This document shows positions 1 through 10,110 of a stretch of 64,000 bases of DNA, one piece after another. The position numbers were made by a program, and so were the translations under genes. Each line of letters opens with the position of its first letter. Within the stretch, counting starts at the first letter, position 1. The stretch covers positions 62,153,965 through 62,217,964 of the forward strand of contig OX419758.1 in the NCBI GenBank assembly GCA_948567375.1, in the 5' to 3' direction. The DNA is from Lunularia cruciata. Taxonomy: Eukaryota > Streptophyta > Marchantiopsida > Lunulariales > Lunulariaceae. A model generated the notes under the pieces. That model made no database searches. It was given only the letters and a program-made list of their open reading frames with translations, and was not told the DNA's origin.

Positions 1-187
1 TGCAACAATAGCTGAGTCATATGATGTGCTAGTTGGGGGAGTAGTGTTATACCCCATGGGTTTTAGCATTGACTATTGGGAGGAGACAACCTCTTATAGA
101 CCTGGTTGGTAGTCTGGTGAGGGACGGGTATGTCGCCTACCAGTACACTTCAGTAGTGGCAGTCTTGGCTCACTATAGTCCGGGACC
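1..187 (+). pseudogene. C-terminal flank of the retropepsin region
   Basis: The frame starting at base 2 reads through YDVLVGG and then YPMGFSIDYWEE, a block conserved downstream of the aspartic protease in this element family and found again in the - strand copy near 37150-37230. The catalytic part of the protease would lie left of the window. A stop at about 176 ends the frame just before the methyltransferase region. This is a fragment with no function of its own. Confidence 0.55.
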
Positions 188-1541
188 ATGGCAACATCAA
201 TTTTAGCTTTCAGCGGTGCAATTACTTGGCCTGGTGACTTGTTGGAGGGGAATACCTATACAAAGGATATTCTAGTACCAGAGGAGATCACTCGGCTGTG
301 GAGTACGAGTGGGATTGTTCCATCCACCTTGGATGTTCCATTGTGGAGTTCAAAGGAGGCATTGCAACAATATGCAGATCAGTTGGTGCAGCAAGCTTGG
401 AGTGGAGCCTCGTACCATCAAGAGATGAGTGTGAGGATGAGCTTCCAGAGGCGATTGCTTTGACACCTCTAGATACCACACTCATTGCTTGGCAGTATCC
501 AATAGAAGGGATATGCCTATTGGAGTTGTTTGGTGGGATCAGCACCGGACTAGATGCGGTGTTACAGGCGGTATCCGAGTACAAAGGTACTTGTATGTAG
601 AGAGAGATGAGACTGCTAGGCAAGTCTCTCTACATCATGTGGCACACTTGGCCTATCGGTATCCGGAGTTATTACCTATGTCAGCAATCAGAGGTTACTA
701 GAAGGCCCTACCAGGAGACATTTCCTTAATGGGGGCGCATGACCTAGAGAGACATGGGCCTATTCACTTGGTGATTTCTGGATGGCCATGTCAGGGACAT
801 ACACGTATGGGCCGCGGTTTGGGTCTTCAGAATCCTCATTCTGGTGTGTTTTGGGAGATGTTATGGGTACTACGACATCTCCAGGTTCATCAGTCTGTTT
901 CTCAAGCTTACCTTTTGGAGAACATTCTTTTGATGGGTGATTCTCGCACTAGAGTGGTGGCAAGTACACATCAGGTCCATTCTTGGATGGGACCTACTGC
1001 ATTGTTAGATGCAGCCAGAGTGAGATCATGGGCTCATCGTCTTCGTCTTTGGTGGACAAACCTCTTACCCAAAGAGGTTCTACAGCGCGCGTATGATGGG
1101 ATTCAGCGACTTGACCACATCTTTGTTGATGATATCTTGGATGTTGGGCATCAGTCTCAGATAGTGGTAGTGGCTGATAGGTCACCTATGGCAGTGGTGA
1201 ACCTAGTTGGACAGCCTAGAGCTGCATTTCCCACACTCATGAGTTTCCCAAGCTCTCATGCTTTTTGAGAGGGAGGACCTGGACTTGTTTGGGACTCATA
1301 GTTACAGCAGTTGGTGGAGCCCAATGCTAATGAGAGAGAGCGGGCAATGGGTTTTTGCACCGGTATTATTGCTGTTCCAGTAGTGTCAAAGGCATCCAAG
1401 CGTCAGGTGTTAGGTCAGGCTATGGACCTGAACCGTTTGACCTGGATTGTGAGCCTTGGCTTGGCAAAGCAGCGTAGGATGCGCTTGATAGGCATCACCA
1501 CTTTGACACTTGTGAGCTCTGTGCCTATTGAGACAATTTAG
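188..1541 (+). pseudogene. retrotransposon-encoded C5-cytosine DNA methyltransferase (broken)
   Basis: The enzyme family transfers a methyl group from S-adenosylmethionine to carbon 5 of cytosine in DNA. Motif I (LLELFGGISTGL) is at 517-552, motif II (YLYVERDE) follows at about 580-605, motif IV with the catalytic Cys (GWPCQGHTR) is at 780-806, motif VI (LLENI) at 915-929, motif VIII (HRLRLWWTNL) at about 1038-1067, motif IX (NERERAMGF) at about 1326-1355 and motif X (RQVLGQAMDL) at 1401-1430. Order and spacing match the family, including a target-recognition stretch between VIII and IX. Frames change near 440, near 600 and in 690-730, and a stop falls at about 1266. The domain lies between protease and RT of the element. 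The closest subgroup (DNMT3-like or other) cannot be told by eye. Confidence 0.88.
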
Positions 1542-1879
1542 GCACATGTTGGGGGCAATAGACCGAGTGGGCATAGTATTCTTGGGACACATCCAGTAGC
1601 TACTAGGGAGAGTGGTCTACTTGGAGTCCATCCATGTGAGCGTGGGCTACTTGGATTACATCGTTGGTCCATATGGGATGCAGCTAGAGGACGTGTGGAG
1701 CTTGTAGCCAGAGTGGAGGGAGTTTTTCACATAGAGGTTGGGACCTCTAGTGGTCGGGAGCATGACACTATTGCTCCCAAGGGCTCAGTTTAGCAGCCAA
1801 TCAATACGTCTTCCACTCCTACTACAGTTACAGAGGATACTTGGGAGCTAGATCTTGGACCCAAGCTTATTGGAGAGGA
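1542..1879 (+). pseudogene. linker between methyltransferase and reverse transcriptase
   Basis: A loosely open stretch with a repeated LLGVHP / LLGLHR motif (about 1620-1665), followed by a basic and Ser/Thr-rich part leading into the RT. The same linker is read on the - strand at about 35400-35660 in the other copy (GLLGVHP, GLLGLHP), so it is a genuine part of the polyprotein. No known domain was recognised. A TAG stop near 1791 sits where Gln is expected. Confidence 0.5.
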
Positions 1880-3288
1880 AAGACAAAGGGTTTGGATGTT
1901 CTTGAGGAGTCACACGAGTTGTTTTGCCTTCAATATGAAGGATTTGGGTGCTCTGAAGGGACTTGTTTATACGGATTGAGCTGACTAGCAAAACATTAGT
2001 TTTCCAACGTCCTTATTGATATAGTGAGATGGAGAGGACATTGATTCAAAGCCGGAATAGTGACTTTTTTGAGGCTGGTTTGGTGGAGATTTCACATGGA
2101 GAGTATGCATTAGCGACGGTGATGCCAACCAAGAAGGATATGCATGGCAACTATACAGATAGGCGGATGTGTGGAGATTACCGTCCTATCAACCGACAAA
2201 CAAGGGCTGATTGGTATGCCATGCCTACAACGGAGGAGATTTTTGATGCAATTGGGCATGCAAAGGTCTTCAATACTTTGGATCTTCAAGCGGGATATCA
2301 TCATTTGCCAATCAAGGAGGAGGATAAGTCCAAGACAACATTTTGGGCTATTGATCCTCACGGCAAGGATGTGTTATATTAGTGGAGGTTCTTACCATTT
2401 GGGTTAAAGAACACTTCTGCTAAGTTCCAGAGGGTCATGGATAGGATCCTAGCTGGATTGGATTTTTCTCGGTGCTATATTGATGACATTTTGGTTTATA
2501 GCACTACTCTGGAGGAGCATGAGAGACAATTGTTGGAGGTGTTTGAGAGGTTGAGATCTCATGGACTCAAATTACATCCTGGGAAGTGTAGGTTCTTCCA
2601 CGAGCAGGTTGAGTATTTGGGTCACACTATCTACCCCGAAGGACTTGGTGTCCAGCAGACCAAGGTGGAGGTTATTGCACATATTCCTTGGCCTACGGAT
2701 GTGAGTAGAGTGCGAGCATTCCTTGGGTTGGCAAACTTCTATCACCACTATGTTAGAGGATTTAGTGCCATTGCCAAGGCCTTGACAAAGCTGACCAAGC
2801 TTACACAAGAGTGGTGTTGGGAAGATGAGCAGGAGAGAGCTTTTGTAGAGCTCAAGGAGAGGTTGACATCTGCTCCTATTTTGAGGAGACCGATCAGGGG
2901 ACAACCATTTTAGGTTCACACTGATTGGAGTATGTTGGGGCTTGTAGCGGTGCTCACCCAACATGATGATGAGGAGAAGGAGTTTGTGGTGGCCTATGCT
3001 AGTCGCTCCAACAATTCAGCAGAGGTGAAGTATAGTTCATATGAGGGAGAGTGCTTGGCAACAGTTTGGGCAGTAGCACATTTCCGATGTTACCTATTTG
3101 GTAACCCCTTCACTCTCATCACTGATCATCAGCCGTTGAAGTGGTTGATGGAGTCCGACAAGCTTTCAAGGAAGCTTGCACAATGGGCTTTGATTTTAAA
3201 GGAGTATGATTTCACGGTTGTTCACAAACTTGGAGTGGTGAACCGTGATGCAGATGGGCTGAGTAGAAACCCATGTCCCAGCCAGTAG
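1880..3288 (+). pseudogene. Ty3/gypsy reverse transcriptase and RNase H
   Basis: The RT copies the element RNA into DNA and RNase H removes the RNA strand. The palm begins with RMCGDYRPIN (about 2163-2192) and TLDLQAGYHHLPI (about 2275-2313). The catalytic box CYIDDILVYS is intact at about 2473-2502. LHPGKCRFF and YLGHTI follow, then FLGLANFYHHYV. RNase H is recognised from TDWS, SSYEGECLA and TDHQPLKWL (up to about 3150) and ends with DADGLSRNP near 3274. Stops at 2380-2382 and 2911-2913 are TAG codons at places where the family has Gln. The sequence type resembles metavirid RTs of algae and early plants more than the chromoviruses elsewhere in this window. Confidence 0.92.
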
Positions 3289-3339
3289 GATCAGACCGGA
3301 GCACGTTAGCATGGTGAGGCAGATGAGGAGATGGTGCTA

Positions 3340-4560
3340 GGTTGGCATGCATCGGCCTTTCTGTGTATATTTGCAGAGGCTTTGGTGGTATCTTTCTCAA
3401 CGCATATATGAGGAGTTATTGAGGTCACAGATCCAGAGAGTGAAGATATTGGTACAGTTCAGCAAGACATTCATGATGATGTCTTAGTGATGGACTATCT
3501 TTGCATTGGTGTTGTGGGTGGCACAGTTGGGGCCAAGGAGAGAGACCATGTTCTTCAACGAGCCAGACGGTTCAGATTGGAGGGTAGACACCTTTTGCAT
3601 GTATGGGAGGATGGTAGAGTGCGAGTTATACCACTTCCATCACAGAGACCACAGTTGGTCCGTCATCTCATGAGGAGCTAGGACATTTTGGAGTAAAGCT
3701 TACGTATAGCTTACTCCAGAGTCATTATTGGTGGTGTGGTATGCAGACCGAGGTACAACAGTTTGTTGCCATATGTCTGGTTTGTGACAGAGTTAGAGCA
3801 TCATTCAATGCTCCTACGCCACAGTTATACCCATTACCTATCATGGGATTGGGTAACCGTTGGAGTTTGGACTTTGCCAAACCTTTACCGCTGACTGTGA
3901 GACATCATCGGTATGTTTTGGTGATGGTAGAGCACTTCTCCAAGTGGATTGAGTTGGTGGCACTTCTTGACAAGTCTAGTGAAGGGACAGCTTAATCATT
4001 CCTGGATTGAGTTCTTAGTCATTTTGGTGCACCAATTGAGGTTTTGACTGATCAGGGTACAGAGTTCTTGGGGGAGTTTCAGGTTTTGTGTGACAAGGCT
4101 TTGATTGATCATTGTACTACATCCCGAGATCACCTTGAGGCAGATGGCTTAGCAGAGAGAGTAGTTTAGACGGTGAAGAGAGGATTGCAAAAGTATGGTT
4201 TGCAGAGAGGCCACTTAGGAGATTGGGATCTCCAATTACCTTGGTTGGCCATGGGCTATTAGTTCAGCCGGCAAGCCTCCTTAGCATCCTTCTCTCCATA
4301 CTTTCTACTTTATGGATGAGATCTTGATTTACCTACAGCCATTCGTCAAGATGCTACTGTAGTTTTGGACTTGGATGACCCCGATGTATGGATGAGCACA
4401 TGTTCTCAGCGGGCAGAGATCTTTCAGAGAGTGATGCCAATGGCTTTTGAGAACTTGGCAATTGCTCAACATAGAGATACTTTACGCTATGCTACCATTT
4501 GAGGAGGAGGTTATAGACCCTCGATCCGTTGATTTCATCCAGGTAACTATGTATATCTAT
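3340..4560 (+). pseudogene. Ty3/gypsy integrase
   Basis: The integrase inserts the DNA copy into the host chromosome. The zinc-binding HHCC part is seen as HEELGH (about 3670-3690) followed by CLVC near 3775. The catalytic DDE residues lie in SLDFA (about 3867), LTDQGTEF (about 4040-4070) and ADGLAER (about 4140-4160), so all three acidic residues survive. Downstream is a C-terminal part ending in FHPGNYVYL near 4525-4555. Several stops (at about 3993, 4008, 4168, 4259 and 4317) sit at positions expected to be Gln or Arg. Not active. Confidence 0.88.
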
Positions 4561-4899
4561 AGCAGATAGCACCAACAACACTTGATGTTTCTACATGCCG
4601 TACTATCTTGAGTGCGTGAGGTTTTGCCATCTGGAGTCCTTGTGTTAGAAGGACGTGATGGTGTTGTTTAGAAAGATCATGTGTGCAATTGTGCGCCATG
4701 CCACCTTCCAAACATTGATGGTACTATGGACCCAAGCTTGGCACTTATACGTGCAGGCTTGAGGTGTATGTTATGTGGCTCTTTTGGTGGAGCTACTACT
4801 ATGTTAGTGTGTGATTGTTGTTCGAGAGGATGGCATATGGCATGTATGACTCCTCCCCTCATGGTGGTTCCTTAGGGATAGTGATTATGTCCTAGATGT
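4561..4899 (+). pseudogene. C-terminal PHD finger domain of the element
   Basis: PHD fingers bind two zinc ions and commonly read the histone H3 tail. The zinc ligands follow the C4HC3 pattern: CMLC at 4765-4776, then CDCC, then a His four residues later with WHMAC, and finally CPRC at 4888-4899. The aromatic residue before the last Cys pair appears as a stop (TGA in place of TGG), and two TAG codons just upstream fit ancestral Gln. The block before it (TTLDVSTCRTIL and VLVLEGRDGVV) joins it to the integrase. The same fold in decayed form is found at the matching place of the copy ending at 22880. A role in choosing chromatin targets is inference. Confidence 0.8.
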
Positions 4900-5076
4900 A
4901 CTTGACCTATAGCTAGTTCATTCTTTATATGGTATAGATTGTAGACAGACGACTAACGATGAGGCTCCATAGCACCTGGCCTCCTGATCTTTGCCCATTA
5001 GAGGGTATACCATATACTTAGAGTAGATGGCTATCTGGAGTTAGAGGGACCTAACCACCAGCTAGGGGAGCGATTT

Positions 5077-5178
5077 TGGCACTTTAGAGTCTATGTATGA
5101 CTTATGTGTGAGTTGTGCTTCTATAGTATATGATGTTGACAGCGATGTATTTGTGTAGCGATGTATATATGCACGATA
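5077..5178 (+). repeat. ~103-bp direct repeat, copy 1
   Basis: Begins TGGCACTTTAGAGTCTATG and runs to the ATATATGCAC segment. An almost identical copy starts at 5638, 561 bp downstream. This could be an internal duplication of the element's 3' end. Confidence 0.85.
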
Positions 5179-5590
5179 GCTATCATGCCATTTGTAGTGC
5201 CGCATCTGGATGCTCGGACACTAGAGTTCCAGTGATAGTAGTTAGAGTTATTTCAGCCGTTTCTCAAAGACTACTTTCTGAGGGTTAGATTTTGTGTTCG
5301 GAGTATTGACTTCACCGTGGGGCCCACCGTCACTTTGCACCGTTTGCACCATCGAGTGTGCCATCAACGGGACCATTAGGGTTTCAGAGCTAGCTCGAGT
5401 CCAGGGAGTATAGTTTTGAAGTGAGCTCCAAAGAGCTCACTTCTTTGATGTTGAGCCTTTGAGTTCTTGGCTATGGTGGACAGAGGCCGGCGAGCGTCAC
5501 CTAGATTCTCTATGCTTGAGTGGGTGTGGCTTGACTGTAATCAGTGCCCAATTGTTGGCAGTTTATAGAGTGACAGATCAAGTACTGATC

Positions 5591-5615
5591 TGAGTTGAGT
5601 TGAGTTGAGTTGAGA
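5591..5615 (+). repeat. GAGTT pentanucleotide microsatellite
   Basis: About five tandem TGAGT units in the 3' flank of the methyltransferase element. Confidence 0.8.
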
Positions 5616-5637
5616 GTGGTAAGCAATCTGATTATTG

Positions 5638-5741
5638 TGGCACTTTAGAGTCTATGTATGACTTATGTGTGAGTTGTGCTTCTATAGTGTATGATGTTGA
5701 TAGCGATGTCTGTTTTGTAGTGATGTATATATGCACAATAT
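5638..5741 (+). repeat. ~103-bp direct repeat, copy 2
   Basis: Second copy of the 5077-5178 repeat, with a few substitutions near its right end. The 92-bp minisatellite begins directly after it. Confidence 0.85.
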
Positions 5742-6112
5742 CCTGCACACCCTATCTCAATTCAAAAATTCATGTACATTCTTGTTTTCCTCTCCCATTG
5801 TCCTGCACAAGAGCACTTCAAAAATTTCCCCTCTCCTGCACACCCTATCTCAATTCAAAAATTCCTGCACAGCCTTGCTTCCCTCTCCCACTGTCCAGCC
5901 CAAATCACTTCTAAATTTCTCTTCTCGTGCACACCCTATCTCACTTTGAAAATTCCTGCACAGCATTGCTTATCTCTCCCACTGTCTAGCCAAAGCACTT
6001 CTAAATTTCTCTTCTCCTACACACCCTATCTAAATTCAAAAATTCATGTACATTTCTGTTTTACTCTCCCACTATTTTGCCCAAGGCAATTTGAAAATTC
6101 ACCTTTCTGGCC
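5741..6112 (+). repeat. ~92-bp minisatellite, about 4 units
   Basis: Units begin with CCTGCACACCCTATCT or a close variant at about 5742, 5835, 5927 and 6018. Each contains a CTCTCCCACTGTC block and a TTCAAAAATT block. Open frames across this stretch come from the repeat and are not genes. Confidence 0.85.
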
Positions 6113-6275
6113 TTCACAATCTCAAGCCATACTTGCCTGCAAAAATTTCCCTTTTGATGTTCACAATCTCAAGCCATACCTATCAAAATCCTCTCTTGCC
6201 CTGCACCTCAAGGCATACGAAATTCTTCTCTCATAGCATTTTCTCTCCAAGTTTCTTCCTGTCCAACCACAAGAT

Positions 6276-7150
6276 CTCTAACTTGAAATCCTCCTTATTG
6301 CCCTCTCTCCTCAGCCAAACAACTCCCAAAACCTTTCTCCTCAGTTCCTGTCCAAGCCGACCTTCCTAACTTAAGAATCTCCTTGTTGCCCTCTGTCCTT
6401 AGCCAGACAACTCCCAAAACCTTTCTCCTCAATTCCTGTCCAGGCCGACCTTCCTAACTCAAAAATCTCCTTGTTGCCCTCTGTCCTTAGCCAGACAACT
6501 CACGAAACCTTTCTCCTCAGTTCCTATCCAAGCCGACCTTCCTAACTCAAAAATCTCCTTGTTGCCCTCTATCCTCAGCCAGACAACTCCCAAAACCTTT
6601 CTCCTTAGTTCCTATCCAGGCCGACCTTCCTAACTCAAGAATCTCTTTGTTGCCCTCTGTCCTCAGCCAGACAACTCCCGAAACCTTTCTCCTTAGTTCC
6701 TGTCCAGGCCAACCTTCTTAACTCAAAAATCTCCTTGTTGCCCTCTATCCTCAGCCAGACAACTCCATAAACCTTCTCCTCAGTTCCTGTCCAAGCCAAC
6801 CTTCCTAACTCAAAAATCTCCTTGTTGCCCTCTGTCCTCAGCCAGACAACTCCCAAAACCTTTCTCCTCAGTTCCTATCTAGGCCGAACCTTCCTAACTT
6901 GAAAATTCTCCTTGTTGCACTCTATCCTCAGCCAAACATCTCCCAAAACCTTTCTCCTCAGTTCCTGTCCAAGCCGACCTTCCTAACTCAAAAATCTCCT
7001 TGTTGCCCTCTGTCCTCAGCCAGACAACTCCCAAAACCTTTCTCCTCAATTCCTGTCCAGGCCAAACCTTCCTAACTTGAAAGTTCTCCTTGTTGCCTTT
7101 TGTCCTCAGCCAAACATCTCCCAAAACCTTTCTCCTCGGTTCCTGTCTAG
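6276..7150 (+). repeat. 88-bp minisatellite, about 10 units
   Basis: The unit contains CCTTGTTGCCCTCTGTCC, CAGCCAGACAACTCCC and AACCTTTCTCCTCAG. The GTTGCC box recurs about every 88 bp at roughly 6294, 6383, 6471, 6559, 6648, 6735, 6823, 6911, 6999 and 7089. The strand is C/T-rich. The period is not a multiple of three, so the - strand open frames across it cannot code a regular repeat protein. Confidence 0.9.
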
Positions 7151-8599
7151 GAAAAAAAAACCTCTCCTCCCCAGCTGAGTTCCTTCACTGTCCTCTCTCA
7201 TTTTCCTGTTGTTATTCCACAAACCTTTCACTGTCAAAACTCCTCTAAAGCTTCCCAAAGTATTTCCAACTCAAAAGAATCTTTTTTTCTCCTCCACTAA
7301 GGAAAATACTCTTCACTCCAATAACATATAACAAAACCTGAGCTTGTGTAACCCAACATTATTTCTTGGCTCAAGCCACATTAAAAGACTCCTTGAGCTA
7401 ATAACACCATAAGTTTTTCCGGGCTTCACAATAATATAGGAAATATCTCCCGTGGCAAGGTAGCATAAAACCACACCCAAGACATATTGACATAAATCCA
7501 TGTTCCTTACAACAACAAGAAGAGAAAAAGAAAATTTATCACACCAAAAGCCTCAAGGGTACACGTGGGCTATTTTCTAGACGACATCGTTTGCTTCTAT
7601 GTTTCTCCTTGTCTTTGGGTTCCACATTGTTGAAATTTTATAAGTGGCCCACTTGCATATAGATGAGTGCCATGTCTCTCTCTTTTGGTCGGAGTTCTTG
7701 GCTTCTTGTGGGGTTACCATGTCAAAGCATTTGGCATACTTTCCCAACTCATTGAAGAATTTTTGCAAAGTTGGTGTAAGTAGAACTCCATCAACTCGGT
7801 AATCCTCTCCTTCTCTATGAAATTGGCATATAGTTGGGACAATAACTCCTCAACCTGTTTGATCTAACTTATCTAAGATTGCTCTTGCAATCACTTTGGC
7901 AGTAAGGTGCTATTTTCCTTGAATAGCAAACCAAGTTTTTTGTTGATTTCTCAAAATTCTTGGCACAATTAGGTCTATTTGCTTGTAATTACCTCCCGAT
8001 AATGAAGTGTCACACTTTCTATCACAACTCCTTTGTGTGGGTGTCAAGGCTTTTGGTTCATAAAGTAAAGAGTGCACCAAATCCTACAAGATAGGAATAG
8101 GATTGCTTCTTGGAAAATTTGCACTTTCTTGCAAAAAGTTCAATTTTCTATTGAACTTTACATTGGTCTTCTCCAAGATTTGAAGCGTTTTGATGATTCT
8201 GGCTTTTTTTTGGATAGATGGTGACAATCATGAATTTCATGTTGTTTGGATATTGGAGACAAATCATCCTTTATGTGGCACCACTTTGAATGTAAAGCAA
8301 TATGTCCCTTAATTGCTATAGGGCCTTGAAGATTCCCATAACTCCATGTCAGTCCATTTCCTTGGGTTATGGGTTTGTGCAAGAGTATCTTGTAATGCAA
8401 AGGCACCTACAATTGGTCCTAAAACAATGTCAAGAGTCCTCCAAATCCCAAAGAAGGGATTTCTTGCAATGGAAGCCCCTCATCACAATGGTGGTCTAGC
8501 AATCATTGGCCTATACCGTTCTGTTTTGTGACAAAAAAGCACTAGGTTTCTTGTAAGATCTTTTTTCCCTACCACATAGTGGAATGAAGGGCGGGTTGT
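7151..8599. other. spacer with no recognised gene
   Basis: Short open frames on both strands (for example about 7577-7768 and 8158-8406 on the - strand) match nothing I recognise. By position this may be the 3' end and LTR of the antisense Ty3 element whose integrase starts at about 8600, but no LTR pair was seen. Confidence 0.4.
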
Positions 8600-9369
8600 A
8601 AGGTTTATACTTTGTGCCATTAGTATGGGATTCCATAATTTCTCCATCTAGTGTCTCCAACTATACTTATATGTTTTGTTTAAAAGTTCATGTATTCTAT
8701 ACAAGCCTAGCCACTTGTCTACAAATTTGCTGGGAAATTGGCACACTTTGTCATAGAATTTTAGAACCCGATCTTTTTTGTAGAGTAGGATCTCTTTGGT
8801 TTTGGAGTCAAAGTGGGTTTTACGCGTAGCTTGGATGGTATATTGTGTGTATAAGGTCCGGTGACATTTTTGTTAGGTTGTGCAGTGTGAAAACTTGTTT
8901 TTTTGTGATCTCTACCTCTTGAGTCTAAGACATCCTTGTCAAATTGCTTGTTAGGACTTTGAGTGATATGATCAAGATTTCATCAGGCAAAATTGCCTCT
9001 TGTTGTAGACAAGCTGGATTAGGGTGAAGCTTGTTGTGAGCTTAACTATGATATGATAAGCCCATAACATGCCTATGAGCTTTTCATTCCAATTGGGTTG
9101 GGTTTAAACTCACAATCTTCTTGAGGATGGTTAGCAAAATAATGTTTACTCATTTCCTTGTGAGCGATAAGAGATAGAGTGGTGATAATGAATCTTGTAG
9201 GTGGTTGTCAAGTCTTGTACACCTTTTTTGATGAAGAGTGACCCTTTGTCCATGACAATAGACAAGGGCATGCCAAATTTAAATATGATATTTTTATGCA
9301 AAAATTAAATGGAGAACATGGCAAAATTGTTGATGAAAGACTTGGCTTTTGCACATTTTGTAATGTAAT
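8600..9369 (-). pseudogene. antisense Ty3/gypsy integrase, C-terminal part
   Basis: On the - strand the frame containing KNIIFKFGMPLSIVMDKGSL (about 9200-9310) fits the integrase core, and a later stretch (KLIGMLWAYH, then a KFVDKWLGLYRIHE block near 8690-8720) fits the C-terminal end. Several stops are present. The frame stops abruptly at 9369 because a chromovirus inserted there. It resumes at 15937, where the residues just before the break (YIIVMVDYITK) continue in frame. The style fits a Tat/Athila-like Ty3 lineage, but the clade is a guess. Confidence 0.75.
9365..9369 (+). repeat. target site duplication (GTAAT), left
   Basis: GTAAT directly precedes the LTR starting at 9370 and is repeated at 15932-15936 after the second LTR. 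Confidence 0.9.
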
Positions 9370-10095
9370 TGTAATACCAAGAGCTAGCCATATGATCTAG
9401 ATGTGAAATTTGGTATGGTAACATCTGGAATGATGTTATACATGATGGTCAAAATAGATCAGATAGAAGTATGACCAAAAGAGTACTATTAATAGTGCAG
9501 AAACCAAAATACACTTGAAAACCTTAGAACCAATAGCTAGACATATGATTTAAAGGTGAGAATTGGTTTGGTAACATCCAAAAGGATATTACACATGATG
9601 GACTAAACAGATCAAAATGAGATATCACCAAAAGGGGACTTTTGCTATTAGAGGAGGAACTAAAATATGCCTGAAATCTTTGAATGCAATCTTGGAAGCC
9701 TAAACGGATGAATTAGGCCTCTAAAATGGGCAGATCCCCCTCTCCCCCAATGGAAGAAAGGCTGGCCTTCCTCCTCCTTGCTTTGTCTCATCAAGAGCTT
9801 TCCAATGGTACCTCATCCATGTGATTTTGACATTCCTACATGAAGATTCCCTCCAATCAAAGCTTGTTTGACCAACCAGATAGGACCAGGACCGACATGT
9901 CACCCATCCAAGTAAGTAATCCAAGGGTGGAGCTTGCTGACATGTCACCTATCTGTGTGCTTAATCCTATGGTGGAGCTTCCTTGGATGAGATCTTCTTT
10001 GTCTATATAATAAAGAGAAGGTGCTTCTTTGGGGCATCGGATGATTGAGTGTGAAATTTGTGTTTTCTCTCTTCTCTTGTCCTCAAAGTATTACA
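9370..10095 (+). repeat. 5' LTR of chromovirus 9370-15931
   Basis: Begins TGTAATACCAAGAGCTAGCC and ends with CCTCAAAGTATTACA. It is the counterpart of 15193-15931 and is about 13 bp shorter. A TATA box is at 10004-10012. Confidence 0.93.
10004..10012 (+). promoter_or_regulatory. LTR TATA box
   Basis: TATATAATA lies 83 bp before the LTR end, a usual place for the element promoter. The same motif occurs in the 3' LTR at about 15840. Confidence 0.6.
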
Positions 10096-10096
10096 A

Positions 10097-10110
10097 TGGT
10101 ATCAGAACAA
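10097..10110 (+). other. primer binding site (initiator-Met tRNA type)
   Basis: TGGTATCAGAACAAG starts two bases after the LTR. The first ten bases match the usual plant TGGTATCAGAGC site and the next bases have drifted. Confidence 0.85.

Larger units (their letters stand above)
1..4940 (+). mobile_element. Ty3/gypsy-type element carrying a C5-methyltransferase and a PHD finger (copy 1, 5' cut by window)
   Basis: Reading the + strand across several frames gives, in order, the end of a retropepsin region, a complete set of C5-cytosine methyltransferase motifs, a Ty3-type reverse transcriptase and RNase H, an integrase with HHCC and DDE residues, and a C4HC3 PHD finger. The coding sequence is broken by many stops and a few frameshifts, so this copy is dead. 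The right limit is set where similarity to the copy at 20788-22880 stops. No LTR was identified; the left end lies outside the window. Copy 3 (33520-37483, - strand) shares the part up to about 3738. The gene order is inferred from frame-by-frame reading, and each domain is supported by its own motifs. Confidence 0.9.
4941..5740 (+). other. 3' flank of the methyltransferase element, no coding signal
   Basis: No open frame resembles a known protein. The stretch holds a ~103-bp direct repeat (5077-5178 and 5638-5741) and a short GAGTT microsatellite. It may be the 3' untranslated or LTR region of the element, but no second LTR copy is available to prove it. Confidence 0.5.

Noticed and set aside
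5654..6369. Three overlapping + strand open frames of 72-154 codons
   Set aside because: They run through the 92-bp minisatellite and are products of its low stop content; no protein-like features.
6635..7124. - strand open frames with repeated WLRTEGNKE-like text
   Set aside because: Created by the 88-bp tandem array, whose period is not a multiple of three, so the repeat protein is not maintained in frame.
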